Below are positions 8,922-18,129 of a stretch of DNA of 64,000 bases, one piece after another (positions within the stretch are counted from its first letter, which is position 1; every line of letters starts with the position of its first letter). The position numbers and the translations under genes were made by a program. Origin of the DNA: Lachnospiraceae bacterium JLR.KK008 (GTDB taxonomy: Bacteria; Bacillota; Clostridia; Lachnospirales; Lachnospiraceae); NCBI GenBank assembly GCA_037015955.1, contig CP143548.1, positions 737,501 to 801,500 on the forward strand. The letters are read 5' to 3'. The notes under the pieces were generated by a model. The model was not told where the DNA came from and did not search any database. It saw only the letters and a list, made by a program, of their open reading frames with translations.

Positions 8922-10517
8922 ATGTTTCAATATGTATTGTTTGATCTTGACGGGACACTCACGGACCCGAAAGAAGGGATTACGAAAAGCGTACAATTTG
9001 CTTTGCGCAGACGGGGAATCCATGAACCTGATCTGAATAAGCTGGAGCCCTTTATCGGGCCCCCGCTTGTGGACAGTTTCATGGATTTTTACGGGATGAC
9101 GCAGGAGGAAGCCACGTTTGCCGTCGCCGATTACCGGGAACGGTTTGCGCCGATCGGGATATTTGAAAATAAAGTGTATCCGGGCATTCCGGAGATGCTG
9201 GAGCATTTGAAGGAAGCCGGTGTGAAGCTGGCAGTCGCCTCCAGCAAGCCGGAGGTTTATGTGGAACGGATACTGGAACACTTCGGTCTGAAGTCTTATT
9301 TTGATGTGGTGACGGGCAGCGATCTGAACGGCAGCCGCTGCGAGAAGGAAGAAGTAGTGGAGGAAACGTTGCGGCGCCTGGCGGCTGTCTGTGGAGAAAA
9401 TGACGATGATGTTATAAAGGCCGGGGAGGAAATAGACAGAAGTGCGGGAGCCATGGTAGGCGACCGGAAGTTTGACATCAGTGGCGCGAAAGAGTTCGGA
9501 CTGACTTCCATAGGTGTCTCCTACGGCTATGCGGCCAAGGGAGAGCTGAAAAACGCCGGAGCGGACTATATTGTCAGGTCGGTGAGAGAGCTGGAAAAAC
9601 TGCTGCTTGGCAACAAGGCGGCCTGGCAGACAGGCGGCGGGCCGATGTGGAAGCGCAGGACATCCGGCGGCGGGCCGGCCATGCGGCAGGGACAGGCAAA
9701 TGACGGCGGGGCGGCGCCGGCTCAGGCTCCGGCGGAAAATTCCAGCGTGTTTCTGCGTACCTGGCATATGCTGCTGCCGTTCATCCTCTATTATCTCGGA
9801 TATAATGCGTGTTATCTCGTGATCGCGACAATGGTGCAGCTTCTGACGGGGGTGGGCGAGACGACAGAGGCATGGTTCTATGAAAACAAAATGGCCGTGA
9901 CCTATCTGACAAGAGCTGTTTCCATTATGGCCGGGGCAGGTATTTTAGTTCCACTCTGGCGAAGGGAGCGGACAAAATGGCCGCCCAGGCGAAAGATTTC
10001 CTTTTTGACGCTCGGTATCCTGGCAGGGACGGCGGCGCTGGGAGTCAATATTCTGTTTGCACTGCTAAAGATCACGGAACTTTCTGCGCAGTATACGGAA
10101 GTACAGAGAACCCAATACCAGATGCCGCTTGTATGGGGACTGTTCCTGTACGGACTGATCACGCCTGCGGCGGAGGAGCTGTTGTTCCGGGGGCTGATTT
10201 ATAACAGGATGAAAAAATATTTTTCCGTCCTTCCGGCGGCGGTCGTTTCTTCGGTGCTGTTTGGCGCATATCATGGCAATCCGGTGCAGGCATTGTACGG
10301 AACGCTGCTCGGTCTGGTGATCGTTGATGTCTATGAGATGACGGGAGACTTTAAGGCGCCGGTCTTTGTACATGGTGTGGCTAATGCGGTGGTATTTGCT
10401 TTGACATACGATCCGGCTGTCTCGGCGGCGATCGGTACGCCGGTAAATTGTGCCATATTTTTGACACTCTGCGGCTTAAGTCTGCTGCGGATTCACAGGC
10501 GCGCGGCGCAGCGGTAA
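8922..10517 (+). CDS. Fusion of a HAD phosphatase and a CPBP (CAAX-type) intramembrane protease
   Basis: One uninterrupted frame joins two domains. Residues 1-220 form a phosphoglycolate-phosphatase-like HAD: FDLDGTLTD nucleophile motif at the N-terminus, AVASSKP as motif II, and GDRKFDISGAKEFG as motif IV. A Gly/Ala/Gln-rich linker follows, then about eight membrane segments with the CPBP signature: PAAEELLFRGL (EExxxR), FGAYHGN and VFVHGVANA. The HAD half alone matches the length of Gph-like enzymes and the second half that of stand-alone Abi/CPBP proteases. Start codons at 8895-8916 are possible; 8922 gives the usual HAD N-terminus and has GGGGA before it. No frameshift is needed, so the fusion appears real. 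Function of the combination is unknown. Confidence 0.82.
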   Translation: MFQYVLFDLDGTLTDPKEGITKSVQFALRRRGIHEPDLNKLEPFIGPPLVDSFMDFYGMTQEEATFAVADYRERFAPIGIFENKVYPGIPEMLEHLKEAGVKLAVASSKPEVYVERILEHFGLKSYFDVVTGSDLNGSRCEKEEVVEETLRRLAAVCGENDDDVIKAGEEIDRSAGAMVGDRKFDISGAKEFGLTSIGVSYGYAAKGELKNAGADYIVRSVRELEKLLLGNKAAWQTGGGPMWKRRTSGGGPAMRQGQANDGGAAPAQAPAENSSVFLRTWHMLLPFILYYLGYNACYLVIATMVQLLTGVGETTEAWFYENKMAVTYLTRAVSIMAGAGILVPLWRRERTKWPPRRKISFLTLGILAGTAALGVNILFALLKITELSAQYTEVQRTQYQMPLVWGLFLYGLITPAAEELLFRGLIYNRMKKYFSVLPAAVVSSVLFGAYHGNPVQALYGTLLGLVIVDVYEMTGDFKAPVFVHGVANAVVFALTYDPAVSAAIGTPVNCAIFLTLCGLSLLRIHRRAAQR

Positions 10518-10585
10518 GCGCAGCCGCAGGAAGAGTCTGGAACAGACAAAGGCAGATACGGACGGAATGCGACCGGAAAAAGTTG

Positions 10586-10614
10586 TTTACAAGCAAAGAA
10601 AAATCGTGTATGAT
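10586..10614 (+). promoter_or_regulatory. Predicted promoter of the gltB leader
   Basis: TTTACA at 10586-10591, 17-base spacer, TATGAT at 10609-10614. It would start transcription near 10621 and give a leader of about 265 bases before gltB. Confidence 0.55.
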
Positions 10615-10620
10615 AATCCG

Positions 10621-10750
10621 CAGAGAATCAATGAGTGAAAAAGCGTCGGATTTATGCGGTCAGGCACCGCCTGAATCTGACAAATTAACAGAACGAAAGC
10701 AAAATCCGAAGATGGGGAGCTGCAAAGAGGCAGACACATCTTCGGTTTTT
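10621..10750 (+). ncRNA. Structured gltB leader with antiterminator and intrinsic terminator (attenuator or riboswitch candidate)
   Basis: TCGGATTT (10646-10653) can pair with AAATCCGA (10702-10709), closing a domain that holds a perfect TCAGGC/GCCTGA hairpin (10660-10674). The 3' strand of that closing helix shares four bases with the 5' arm of a terminator, CCGAAGATG (10706-10714) with CATCTTCGG (10737-10745), followed by five T. The two structures are mutually exclusive, the usual design of a transcriptional riboswitch or attenuator. The terminator's inner stem CTGC/GCAG closes a hexaloop AAAGAG, which has the A1/G4 pattern of ANTAR-bound hairpins, but I found no matching first hairpin. 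It does not fit a riboswitch class I know. Confidence 0.55.
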
Positions 10751-10885
10751 ATGTCTGAAAAGAAATGTATGATATAAGAAATATCTGGTAAGAATTTGTG
10801 TTAATTGCCGGAGTTACGGATTGTGCTGACCGTTTACCGGACAATTAACAGCAATGATAAATGAGGAAGGGATGTGTGAGAAGTT

Positions 10886-13800
10886 ATGTTTGACAGGAAG
10901 AGCAACAGGCCGGCAGCGCCTTTGTACCGGAAAGAATTTGAGCATGATAATTGTGGCATCGGCGCCTGTGTCAGCATCAGAGGGGTGAAGAGCCGCGGGA
11001 TCGTGGAAAATTCCCTGAAGATCGTGGAAAATCTGGAGCACAGAGCGGGGAAAGATGCGGAGGGGAAGACCGGTGATGGAGTGGGAATCCTTGTTCAGAT
11101 CTCACACAGATTCTTTTCCAAAGTGGCGAAACCGCTCGGTATCAAACTGGGCGCAGAGCGGGAATACGGGATAGGCATGTTCTTCTTCCCGCAGGATGAG
11201 CTGAAACGGAATCAGTCAAAGAAGATGTTTGAGATCATTGTCGGCAAGGAAGGACTGGAATTTCTCGGCTGGCGGGAAGTGCCGACGGCGCCGGAAGTGC
11301 TGGGGCATAAGGCTGTGGAGTGTATGCCGTGTATTATGCAGGCGTTTATCAGAAAACCTGCGCATGTGAAAGCGGGACTTGATTTTGACCGGCTGCTGTA
11401 TATTGTGCGGCGTATTTTTGAACAGTCTACGGACAACACATATGTCGTGTCGCTGTCGAGCCGGACGATCGTCTATAAAGGGATGTTTCTCGTCGGTCAG
11501 CTGCGCACCTTTTTCAGAGATTTGCAGAGCGGGGATTACGATTCGGCGATTGCGGTCGTACACTCGCGTTTTTCCACGAACACGAATCCGAGCTGGGAGC
11601 GGGCGCATCCGAACCGGTTTATCGTGCATAACGGGGAGATCAATACGATACGCGGCAACGCGGATAAAATGCTGGCCAGAGAGGAAAATATGGAGTCCGA
11701 GCATCTGCACGGACAGCTTCATAAAGTTCTTCCGGCGGTCGAGGCGTCCGGTTCCGACTCGGCGATGCTCGACAATACGCTGGAATTTCTCGTGATGAGC
11801 GGGATGGATCTGCCGTTGGCGGTGATGATTACAATCCCGGAACCGTGGGCCAATAATCGGACGATGAGTCAGAAGAAAAAAGATTTTTACCAGTATTATG
11901 AGACGATGATGGAACCGTGGGACGGTCCCGCCTCGATCGTATTTTCCGACGGCGACATTATGGGGGCGGTGCTGGACCGCAACGGTCTGCGCCCTTCCCG
12001 GTATTATATTACGGATGACGACCAGCTCATTCTGTCGTCTGAAGTGGGAGTGCTTGACATCGATCCTTCCAGGATCGTCAAAAAGGAACGTCTCCATCCG
12101 GGCAAGATGCTGCTTGTGGACACAAGGCAGGGGAAGATTGTCGATGACGACAGCCTGAAAGAGAGCTATGCGTCCAGGCAGCCTTACGGTGAGTGGCTGG
12201 ACAGCAATATGATCGCGCTCAGAGATCTGAAGATCCCCAACAGGCGTGTGCCGGAGTTTACGGAAGAAGAGAGACAGAGAATGCAGAAGGCGTTCGGCTA
12301 TACGTATGACGAGCTGCGGACAAGCATCCTGCCGATGGCCAGAAACGGTTCGGAGGCCATTGCGGCGATGGGAGTCGATACACCCCTTCCGGTGCTGAGC
12401 AGGACATACCATCCATTGTTTCATTATTTCAAGCAGCTCTTTGCCCAGGTGACCAATCCTCCGATCGATGCGATCCGGGAAGAGATTGTCACTTCCACGA
12501 CGGTCTATATCGGCAAGGAAGGAAATGTGCTGGAGGAGACACCGAAAAACTGCAATATTCTCAAAGTCAACAATCCGATCCTCACCAATACGGATCTTCT
12601 GAAGATTAAGGCGATGAAGGCGGAAGGATTCCGGGTGGAGGAACTGCCGATTCTGTATTATAAAAATACGAGTCTGGAGCGCGCCATCGAGCGGCTTTTT
12701 GTGGAAGCAGACCGGGCATACCGGGATGGTGTCAACATAATGATCCTCACGGACAGAGGAGTGGATGAGAATCATGTGGCCATTCCTTCGCTGCTGGCAG
12801 TGTCGGCGCTCAACCAATACCTCGTCAGGACGAAGAAGCGTACGAGCGTGGCGCTCATTCTGGAGTCGGGGGAGCCGCGGGAGATTCATCATTTTGCAAC
12901 GCTGCTCGGTTATGGCGCCTGTGCCATCAACCCTTATCTGGCGCTCGATACAATCCATAAACTGATCGACAGCCGGATGCTGGATAAAGATTATTATGCG
13001 GCAGTCGATGATTATACGAATGCGGTACTTCATGGTATCGTCAAGATTGCGTCCAAAATGGGCATTTCCACCATTCAGTCATACAAAGGGGCGCAGATTT
13101 TTGAGGCGATCGGGATTGACAGTGATGTCATAAACAGATATTTTACGAATACGGTCAGCCGTGTGGGCGGCATCACCTTAAAAGACATCGAAAGGCAGCA
13201 GGACGCGCTTCATTCCGGAGCGTTCGATCCACTGGGACTGGAAAATGACCTGACACTGGACAGTCCTGGCAATCATAAGATGAGAAGCGGCGGCGAAGAG
13301 CATCTGTACAATCCGGCGACGATTCATCTGCTGCAGGAGTCCACAAGACGGGGCGATTATGAGCTGTTCCAGCAATATACGGCGCTCGTCAATGCCGAGG
13401 GACATGCGAAAAACCTCAGAGGACTGATGGACTTTTGCTATGCGGAAAAGCCGCTTCCGCTCGAAGAGATCGAGAGCGTGGAATCGATCGTTACCAGATT
13501 TAAAACCGGCGCCATGTCCTATGGCTCGATCTCCAAAGAGGCCCATGAGACACTGGCGGTCGCCATGAATACAATCCACGGGAAATCAAACTCCGGTGAG
13601 GGCGGTGAGGAGACAGAACGCCTGGAGGACGGATTCGACGGGCGGAGCCGATGCTCGGCGATCAAACAGGTAGCCAGCGGACGGTTCGGCGTCACAAGCC
13701 GCTATCTCGTCAGTGCGAAAGAAATCCAGATCAAAATGGCACAGGGGGCGAAGCCCGGTGAAGGTGGTCATCTGCCCGGCGGCAAGGTCTATCCGTGGAT

Positions 13801-15433
13801 CGCGAAGACGAGGCATTCCACACCCGGTGTAGGGCTGATCTCACCGCCGCCGCATCATGACATCTATTCGATCGAGGATCTGGCGCAGCTTATCTATGAT
13901 CTGAAAAATGCCAACAAGGACGCTCGCATTTCCGTGAAGCTCGTATCCGAGGCAGGTGTGGGTACGGTGGCGGCAGGTGTCGCCAAGGCGGGAGCACAGG
14001 TTATTCTCGTATCCGGCTATGACGGCGGTACGGGCGCGGCGCCGAGAAGCTCCATCCACAACGCCGGACTCCCATGGGAGCTGGGACTGGCGGAAACGCA
14101 TCAGACATTACTTATGAACGGTCTGCGCAGTAAGGTGCGCATCGAGACGGACGGCAAGCTCATGAGCGGACGGGATGTGGCGATCGCGGCGATTCTCGGC
14201 GCGGAAGAGTTCGGCTTTGCCACGGCGCCGCTCGTGACGATGGGCTGTGTGATGATGCGTGTGTGCAATCTTGACACCTGCCCGGTTGGCATAGCGACCC
14301 AAAATCCGCAGCTGCGCAAAAATTTCCGCGGCAAACCGGAGTATGTCATCAATTTCATGCGCTTTATTGCGCAGGAATTGCGGGAATATATGTCGAAGCT
14401 CGGTGTGCGCACGGTCGATGAGCTTGTCGGGCATACCGAACTGTTGCGCGTGAAAGATGGTCCGGGCGAGCAGGGAGGGAAGATCGATCTGCGTCATATT
14501 CTGGACAATCCCTACGCGGGCAGCAAAGAGAAAGTTGTCTTCGATCCCAGGCAGGTCTATGATTTCGCACTGGAGAAGACAGCGGATGAAAAGGTACTGC
14601 TCCGTCAGCTTGGCAAAGCGCTGGAGAGCGGACAGAAGAAAAGCATTGAGATCGAAGTGGGCAATACGGACCGCGCATTCGGGACGATCCTTGGCTCTGA
14701 AATCACAAAGCGCTTTGGCGATACGCTGGATGAGGATACGTACCGCGTGATCTGCCGGGGTGCAGGCGGCCAGAGCTTTGGCGCCTTTATTCCGAAAGGG
14801 CTGACGCTGGAGCTGAAGGGAGACAGCAACGATTACTTTGGCAAGGGTCTCTCAGGGGGCCGGCTGGTAATCAGTCCGCCGGCCGGCAGCCGTTTCCGTG
14901 CGGATGAGAATATTATCATCGGTAATGTCGCGCTCTATGGGGCGACAAGCGGCAGGGCCTTTATAGGCGGTGTGGCAGGGGAGCGGTTCTGTGTGCGCAA
15001 TTCCGGAGCGTTGGCGGTTGTGGAAGGTGTGGGAGACCACGGCTGTGAATATATGACCGGCGGCCGTGTCGTCGTGCTCGGAAAAACCGGAAAAAATTTT
15101 GCGGCAGGTATGAGCGGCGGCATTGCCTATGTGCTGGATGAGGACAACGATCTGTATACAAGGCTGAACAAAGAGATGGTGTATTCCTCTGAGATTACAT
15201 CCAAGTATGATGTGCTGGAGCTGAAAGAGATGATCCGGGAGCATGTGGTATGTACCGGCTCTGATAAGGGAAAAACCATACTTGACCATTTCGGGGAATA
15301 TCTGCCGAAGTTCAAAAAGATCATACCTTATGATTATGACAGAATGCTGAAGACGATCGTACAGATGGAAGAGAAAGGACTCTCGGCTGAGCAGGCGCAG
15401 ATCGAAGCGTTTTATGCGAATATGAGAAAGTAA
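10886..15433 (+). CDS. gltB: Glutamate synthase (NADPH) large subunit
   Basis: Transfers the amide nitrogen of glutamine to 2-oxoglutarate, producing two glutamates. At 1515 residues it is full length. The class II glutaminase domain begins with Cys23 in HDNCGIGACV, so a 22-residue propeptide must be removed; RFSTNTNPSWERAHP and HNGEINTIRGN follow. The central and FMN domains include GAMSYGSISKEAHETLA, SNSGEGGEE and GAKPGEGGHLPG, the 3Fe-4S cysteines lie in MRVCNLDTCPVGIATQ, and the C-terminal GXGXG domain repeats are present. Separated by 13 bases from gltD, with which it forms the alpha-beta enzyme. Expression is probably set by the attenuator in its leader. Confidence 0.96.
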   Translation: MFDRKSNRPAAPLYRKEFEHDNCGIGACVSIRGVKSRGIVENSLKIVENLEHRAGKDAEGKTGDGVGILVQISHRFFSKVAKPLGIKLGAEREYGIGMFFFPQDELKRNQSKKMFEIIVGKEGLEFLGWREVPTAPEVLGHKAVECMPCIMQAFIRKPAHVKAGLDFDRLLYIVRRIFEQSTDNTYVVSLSSRTIVYKGMFLVGQLRTFFRDLQSGDYDSAIAVVHSRFSTNTNPSWERAHPNRFIVHNGEINTIRGNADKMLAREENMESEHLHGQLHKVLPAVEASGSDSAMLDNTLEFLVMSGMDLPLAVMITIPEPWANNRTMSQKKKDFYQYYETMMEPWDGPASIVFSDGDIMGAVLDRNGLRPSRYYITDDDQLILSSEVGVLDIDPSRIVKKERLHPGKMLLVDTRQGKIVDDDSLKESYASRQPYGEWLDSNMIALRDLKIPNRRVPEFTEEERQRMQKAFGYTYDELRTSILPMARNGSEAIAAMGVDTPLPVLSRTYHPLFHYFKQLFAQVTNPPIDAIREEIVTSTTVYIGKEGNVLEETPKNCNILKVNNPILTNTDLLKIKAMKAEGFRVEELPILYYKNTSLERAIERLFVEADRAYRDGVNIMILTDRGVDENHVAIPSLLAVSALNQYLVRTKKRTSVALILESGEPREIHHFATLLGYGACAINPYLALDTIHKLIDSRMLDKDYYAAVDDYTNAVLHGIVKIASKMGISTIQSYKGAQIFEAIGIDSDVINRYFTNTVSRVGGITLKDIERQQDALHSGAFDPLGLENDLTLDSPGNHKMRSGGEEHLYNPATIHLLQESTRRGDYELFQQYTALVNAEGHAKNLRGLMDFCYAEKPLPLEEIESVESIVTRFKTGAMSYGSISKEAHETLAVAMNTIHGKSNSGEGGEETERLEDGFDGRSRCSAIKQVASGRFGVTSRYLVSAKEIQIKMAQGAKPGEGGHLPGGKVYPWIAKTRHSTPGVGLISPPPHHDIYSIEDLAQLIYDLKNANKDARISVKLVSEAGVGTVAAGVAKAGAQVILVSGYDGGTGAAPRSSIHNAGLPWELGLAETHQTLLMNGLRSKVRIETDGKLMSGRDVAIAAILGAEEFGFATAPLVTMGCVMMRVCNLDTCPVGIATQNPQLRKNFRGKPEYVINFMRFIAQELREYMSKLGVRTVDELVGHTELLRVKDGPGEQGGKIDLRHILDNPYAGSKEKVVFDPRQVYDFALEKTADEKVLLRQLGKALESGQKKSIEIEVGNTDRAFGTILGSEITKRFGDTLDEDTYRVICRGAGGQSFGAFIPKGLTLELKGDSNDYFGKGLSGGRLVISPPAGSRFRADENIIIGNVALYGATSGRAFIGGVAGERFCVRNSGALAVVEGVGDHGCEYMTGGRVVVLGKTGKNFAAGMSGGIAYVLDEDNDLYTRLNKEMVYSSEITSKYDVLELKEMIREHVVCTGSDKGKTILDHFGEYLPKFKKIIPYDYDRMLKTIVQMEEKGLSAEQAQIEAFYANMRK

Positions 15434-15446
15434 GGAGGGAAGAGCG

Positions 15447-16940
15447 ATGGGAAAACCAACTGGATTTATGGAATACGAACGAAGGACGGCAAAGGCGGAA
15501 CCGCCAAAAGCGAGGATCAGACATTTTCACGAGTTCCATACGCATCTTCCGCGGGAGGAACAGCAGATGCAGGGGGCGCGCTGTATGGAGTGCGGCGTTC
15601 CTTTCTGCCAGTCCGGCATGACGATCGGCGGCATGACCAGCGGCTGTCCGCTGCACAACCTGATACCGGAGTGGAACGATCTTGTATACACGGGTAACTG
15701 GAAACAGGCATATAACCGTCTGAAGAAGACCAATAATTTTCCTGAATTTACAGCCAGAGTGTGTCCGGCGCTCTGCGAACATGCCTGTACCTGCGGGCTA
15801 AACGGTGATCCGGTGGCGACAAAGGAAAACGAGTATGCGATTATAGAGAACGCCTACGAGCAGGGATATGCGGCGGCCAGACCGCCGAAGGTGAGGACGG
15901 ATAAGAAAGTGGCGGTCATCGGCAGTGGGCCTGCCGGGCTGGCGGTGGCTGACCAGTTAAATAAAAGAGGGCATTTCGTCACAGTCTATGAGCGCAGCGA
16001 CCGGCCGGGAGGCCTGCTTATGTATGGCATTCCCAATATGAAACTGGAAAAGAGTGTCGTGGAGCGCAAGATCAGGATTATGGAGGAAGAGGGAGTCGTA
16101 TTTGTCACAGGTACCAACGTCGGTAAAGACGTTCGGGCGGACAAACTGCTGAAGGAGTATGACCGGGTTGTGCTTGCCTGCGGCGCCTCCCATCCGCGCG
16201 ACATCAAAGCGCCGGGCAGAGATGCGCAGGGCATTTATTTTGCGGTCGATTTTCTGAAGGGCAATACGAAAAGTCTTCTGGATTCTGATTTTACGGATAA
16301 GAAATATGTGGACGTAAGAGGGAGGGATGTGGTGATCATCGGCGGCGGCGATACGGGCAACGACTGCGTGGGCACTGCGGTCCGCCATGGCTGTAAATCG
16401 GTGACTCAGATTGAAATGATGCCGAAATCACCGGACGTCCGGGCGGATGACAATCCGTGGCCGGAGTGGCCGAAGGTATGTAAGACTGACTATGGACAGG
16501 AAGAGGCGATTGCCGTGTTTGGACACGATCCCCGCATTTATGAGACGACCGTGAAAGAGTTTCTCAAAGACAAAAATGGCAGACTGAAGGCGGTGAAGAC
16601 TGTCCGGCTGTGCTGGGAGAAAGATCCGGCCGGAGGCCGGATGACCAGTAAAGAAGTGCCGGGAAGTGAGCAGGTGTTTGATGCGCAGGTAGCACTCATT
16701 GCCGCAGGATTTCTTGGCAGTGAGAAATATGTGACGGATGCCTTCGGGGTGGAGGTCAATGAGCGGGCGAACATCAGGACTGCGCCGGGCGGCTATCGGA
16801 CCAATGTGGAACAGGTATTTACGGCGGGTGATATGCACAGAGGACAGTCTCTCGTCGTGTGGGCCATCCGCGAGGGCCGGGAGGCGGCCAGAGAAGTAGA
16901 CGAAAGCCTGATGGGCTATACGAATCTGGAAATACAATAA
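15447..16940 (+). CDS. gltD: Glutamate synthase (NADPH) small subunit
   Basis: FAD- and iron-sulfur-containing subunit that passes electrons from NADPH to GltB. The 497-residue protein has N-terminal cluster cysteines in ARCMECGVPFC and VCPALCEHACTCG, the FAD-binding dinucleotide fold VIGSGPAGLAVADQLNKRGH, the family motif GGLLMYGIPNMKL and the NADPH fold IIGGGDTGNDC, ending with the FAD-contact TAGDMHRGQSLVVWAI. The ATG at 15447 follows AAGGAGG. Tandem placement after gltB is the standard arrangement. Confidence 0.96.
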   Translation: MGKPTGFMEYERRTAKAEPPKARIRHFHEFHTHLPREEQQMQGARCMECGVPFCQSGMTIGGMTSGCPLHNLIPEWNDLVYTGNWKQAYNRLKKTNNFPEFTARVCPALCEHACTCGLNGDPVATKENEYAIIENAYEQGYAAARPPKVRTDKKVAVIGSGPAGLAVADQLNKRGHFVTVYERSDRPGGLLMYGIPNMKLEKSVVERKIRIMEEEGVVFVTGTNVGKDVRADKLLKEYDRVVLACGASHPRDIKAPGRDAQGIYFAVDFLKGNTKSLLDSDFTDKKYVDVRGRDVVIIGGGDTGNDCVGTAVRHGCKSVTQIEMMPKSPDVRADDNPWPEWPKVCKTDYGQEEAIAVFGHDPRIYETTVKEFLKDKNGRLKAVKTVRLCWEKDPAGGRMTSKEVPGSEQVFDAQVALIAAGFLGSEKYVTDAFGVEVNERANIRTAPGGYRTNVEQVFTAGDMHRGQSLVVWAIREGREAAREVDESLMGYTNLEIQ

Positions 16941-16976
16941 TAATAGAAAAAGAATCTGAAAAGAGAACGGAAAGAT

Positions 16977-17010
16977 ACCTCCACAGCCTGAGAAACTGTG
17001 GAGGTTTTCT
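16977..17010 (+). terminator. Intrinsic terminator after gltD
   Basis: ACCTCCACAG (16977-16986) pairs perfectly with CTGTGGAGGT (16996-17005), nine-base loop, followed by TTTCT. Ends the gltBD transcript. Confidence 0.9.
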
Positions 17011-17097
17011 TATCGTATCGGAAAATTCCTGTATGAAAAAAGTCTGAATGCGCGACTCTTTTCTGGGTGAGGAGACCGCCGACCGGTGACAGAAGGA

Positions 17098-17291
17098 AAG
17101 TGGTATGGTATTGTTTTGTGATGTATACCACTTCGAATAAAACGTTGTATATTATATACAAAAAAACGAAAAAAAATTAAGTAATATATACAAAATGTAA
17201 ACTGTTTGTGAAAAGAGTCTTGCAAAACACCGGTATAAGTGGTATATATTTATAAAAAAGAGGTATAAATAATATACCACTTATACCACTT
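17098..17291 (+). promoter_or_regulatory. PTS operon promoter with repeated GGTATA/TATACC operators
   Basis: The promoter is TTGCAA (17220-17225), 17 bases, TATATA (17243-17248). GGTATAAGTGGTATA (17232-17246) overlaps its spacer and -10 box, and its perfect 15-base reverse complement lies at 17273-17287, extended by a further ACTT. A second pair, AGTGGTAT (17098-17105) and ATACCACT (17125-17132), lies upstream. HutC-type GntR repressors often bind GGTAT-type half sites, so the GntR protein encoded at 22494 is the likely binder. The arrangement predicts repression of the PTS genes without inducer. Confidence 0.7.
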
Positions 17292-17340
17292 GAATCGATT
17301 CGCAAATGGTTGACACATCAATGATAAGGAGGAAGGGTGT

Positions 17341-18126
17341 ATGAGTTTACTGCAAGCGCTCCTTGTTGCACTCGTTGCGGCAGTGAGCAGATTAGAAGGG
17401 GACTGGCTGGGTGAATGCAAACTGCGTGAGCCGGTCGTAACTGGTTTTCTGGTAGGATTGGTTTTAGGAGATGTCAAGACAGGTTTGATCATTGGCGCAG
17501 AGCTGCAGTTGATGTGGATGGGTGCGACCGGGATTGGCCCGACCGCGCAGCTGGACATCGGTATCGGAGGAACGATCGGTACCGCAGTTGCGATCATGAC
17601 GGGAACAGGCGCCGAGACTGCGATTCTTTTCGGAGTGCCGGTGGCGGTCATCATGCAGTTTTTGAATACGCTTCTGATGTCGTCATATTCGGGCGTTATG
17701 GTAGCCGCCGATCATAAGATAGACGAACTTGATTTCCGCGGCATTCGCTTTCTGCACTATTTCTGTGGAATCTGTACCGGACTTGCATATTTCGCGCCAA
17801 CCTTTTTCGTGATGTATTTTGGAAATGCGGTTATTGAGAAGATCGTTGCCGGTATGCCGGAATGGGTGAATCTGGGGCTTTCGGGCGTGGCAGCCATCCT
17901 GCCTTGTCTTGGATTTGCGCTTCTGCTCAACATCATTATGGAAAAGAAGCTGGTTCCCTATTTTATTCTGGGATTTATTCCGGCCGCCTATGTCGGGTTT
18001 GATCTGACAATGATCGCGATTGCCGGTGTCGCCGTCGCAATCGCCTGGATTATCTATATGCTGAGACAGAATGAGGGTGTGAAAGTGGAAGCGGTGTCAG
18101 CTTCCGACGATGAATGGGAGGATTAG
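17341..18126 (+). CDS. PTS mannose/sorbose-family EIIC component
   Basis: Membrane channel subunit (261 residues) of a mannose-family phosphotransferase system. The family signature is visible as LEGDWLGECKLREPVVTGFLVGLVLGD split over residues 18-45, with ELQLMWMGATGIGPTAQLDIGIGGTIGTA after it, and several hydrophobic helices. It is the first gene of the operon, with AAGGAGG before the ATG and only three bases to the IID gene. Substrate cannot be read from this subunit; the SIS-fold enzyme downstream suggests a fructosamine-type sugar-amine conjugate. Confidence 0.93.
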   Translation: MSLLQALLVALVAAVSRLEGDWLGECKLREPVVTGFLVGLVLGDVKTGLIIGAELQLMWMGATGIGPTAQLDIGIGGTIGTAVAIMTGTGAETAILFGVPVAVIMQFLNTLLMSSYSGVMVAADHKIDELDFRGIRFLHYFCGICTGLAYFAPTFFVMYFGNAVIEKIVAGMPEWVNLGLSGVAAILPCLGFALLLNIIMEKKLVPYFILGFIPAAYVGFDLTMIAIAGVAVAIAWIIYMLRQNEGVKVEAVSASDDEWED

Positions 18127-18129
18127 ACC

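Noticed and set aside
8373-9767. 464-residue minus-strand frame across the FadR and HAD genes
   Set aside because: Spans two genuine genes of the other strand and has no protein-family features.
10706-10750. Classical two-hairpin ANTAR target
   Set aside because: Only the second hexaloop hairpin is present; no first hairpin with the A1/G4 loop could be drawn, so it is not called as such.
10448-10777. 109-residue frame, including a possible leader peptide from the ATG at 10631, in the gltB leader
   Set aside because: No ribosome site before the ATG and the region is better explained as structured RNA with a terminator.
11216-13033. 605-residue open frame on the minus strand inside gltB
   Set aside because: Arg/His-rich shadow of gltB without start signal or recognisable domain.
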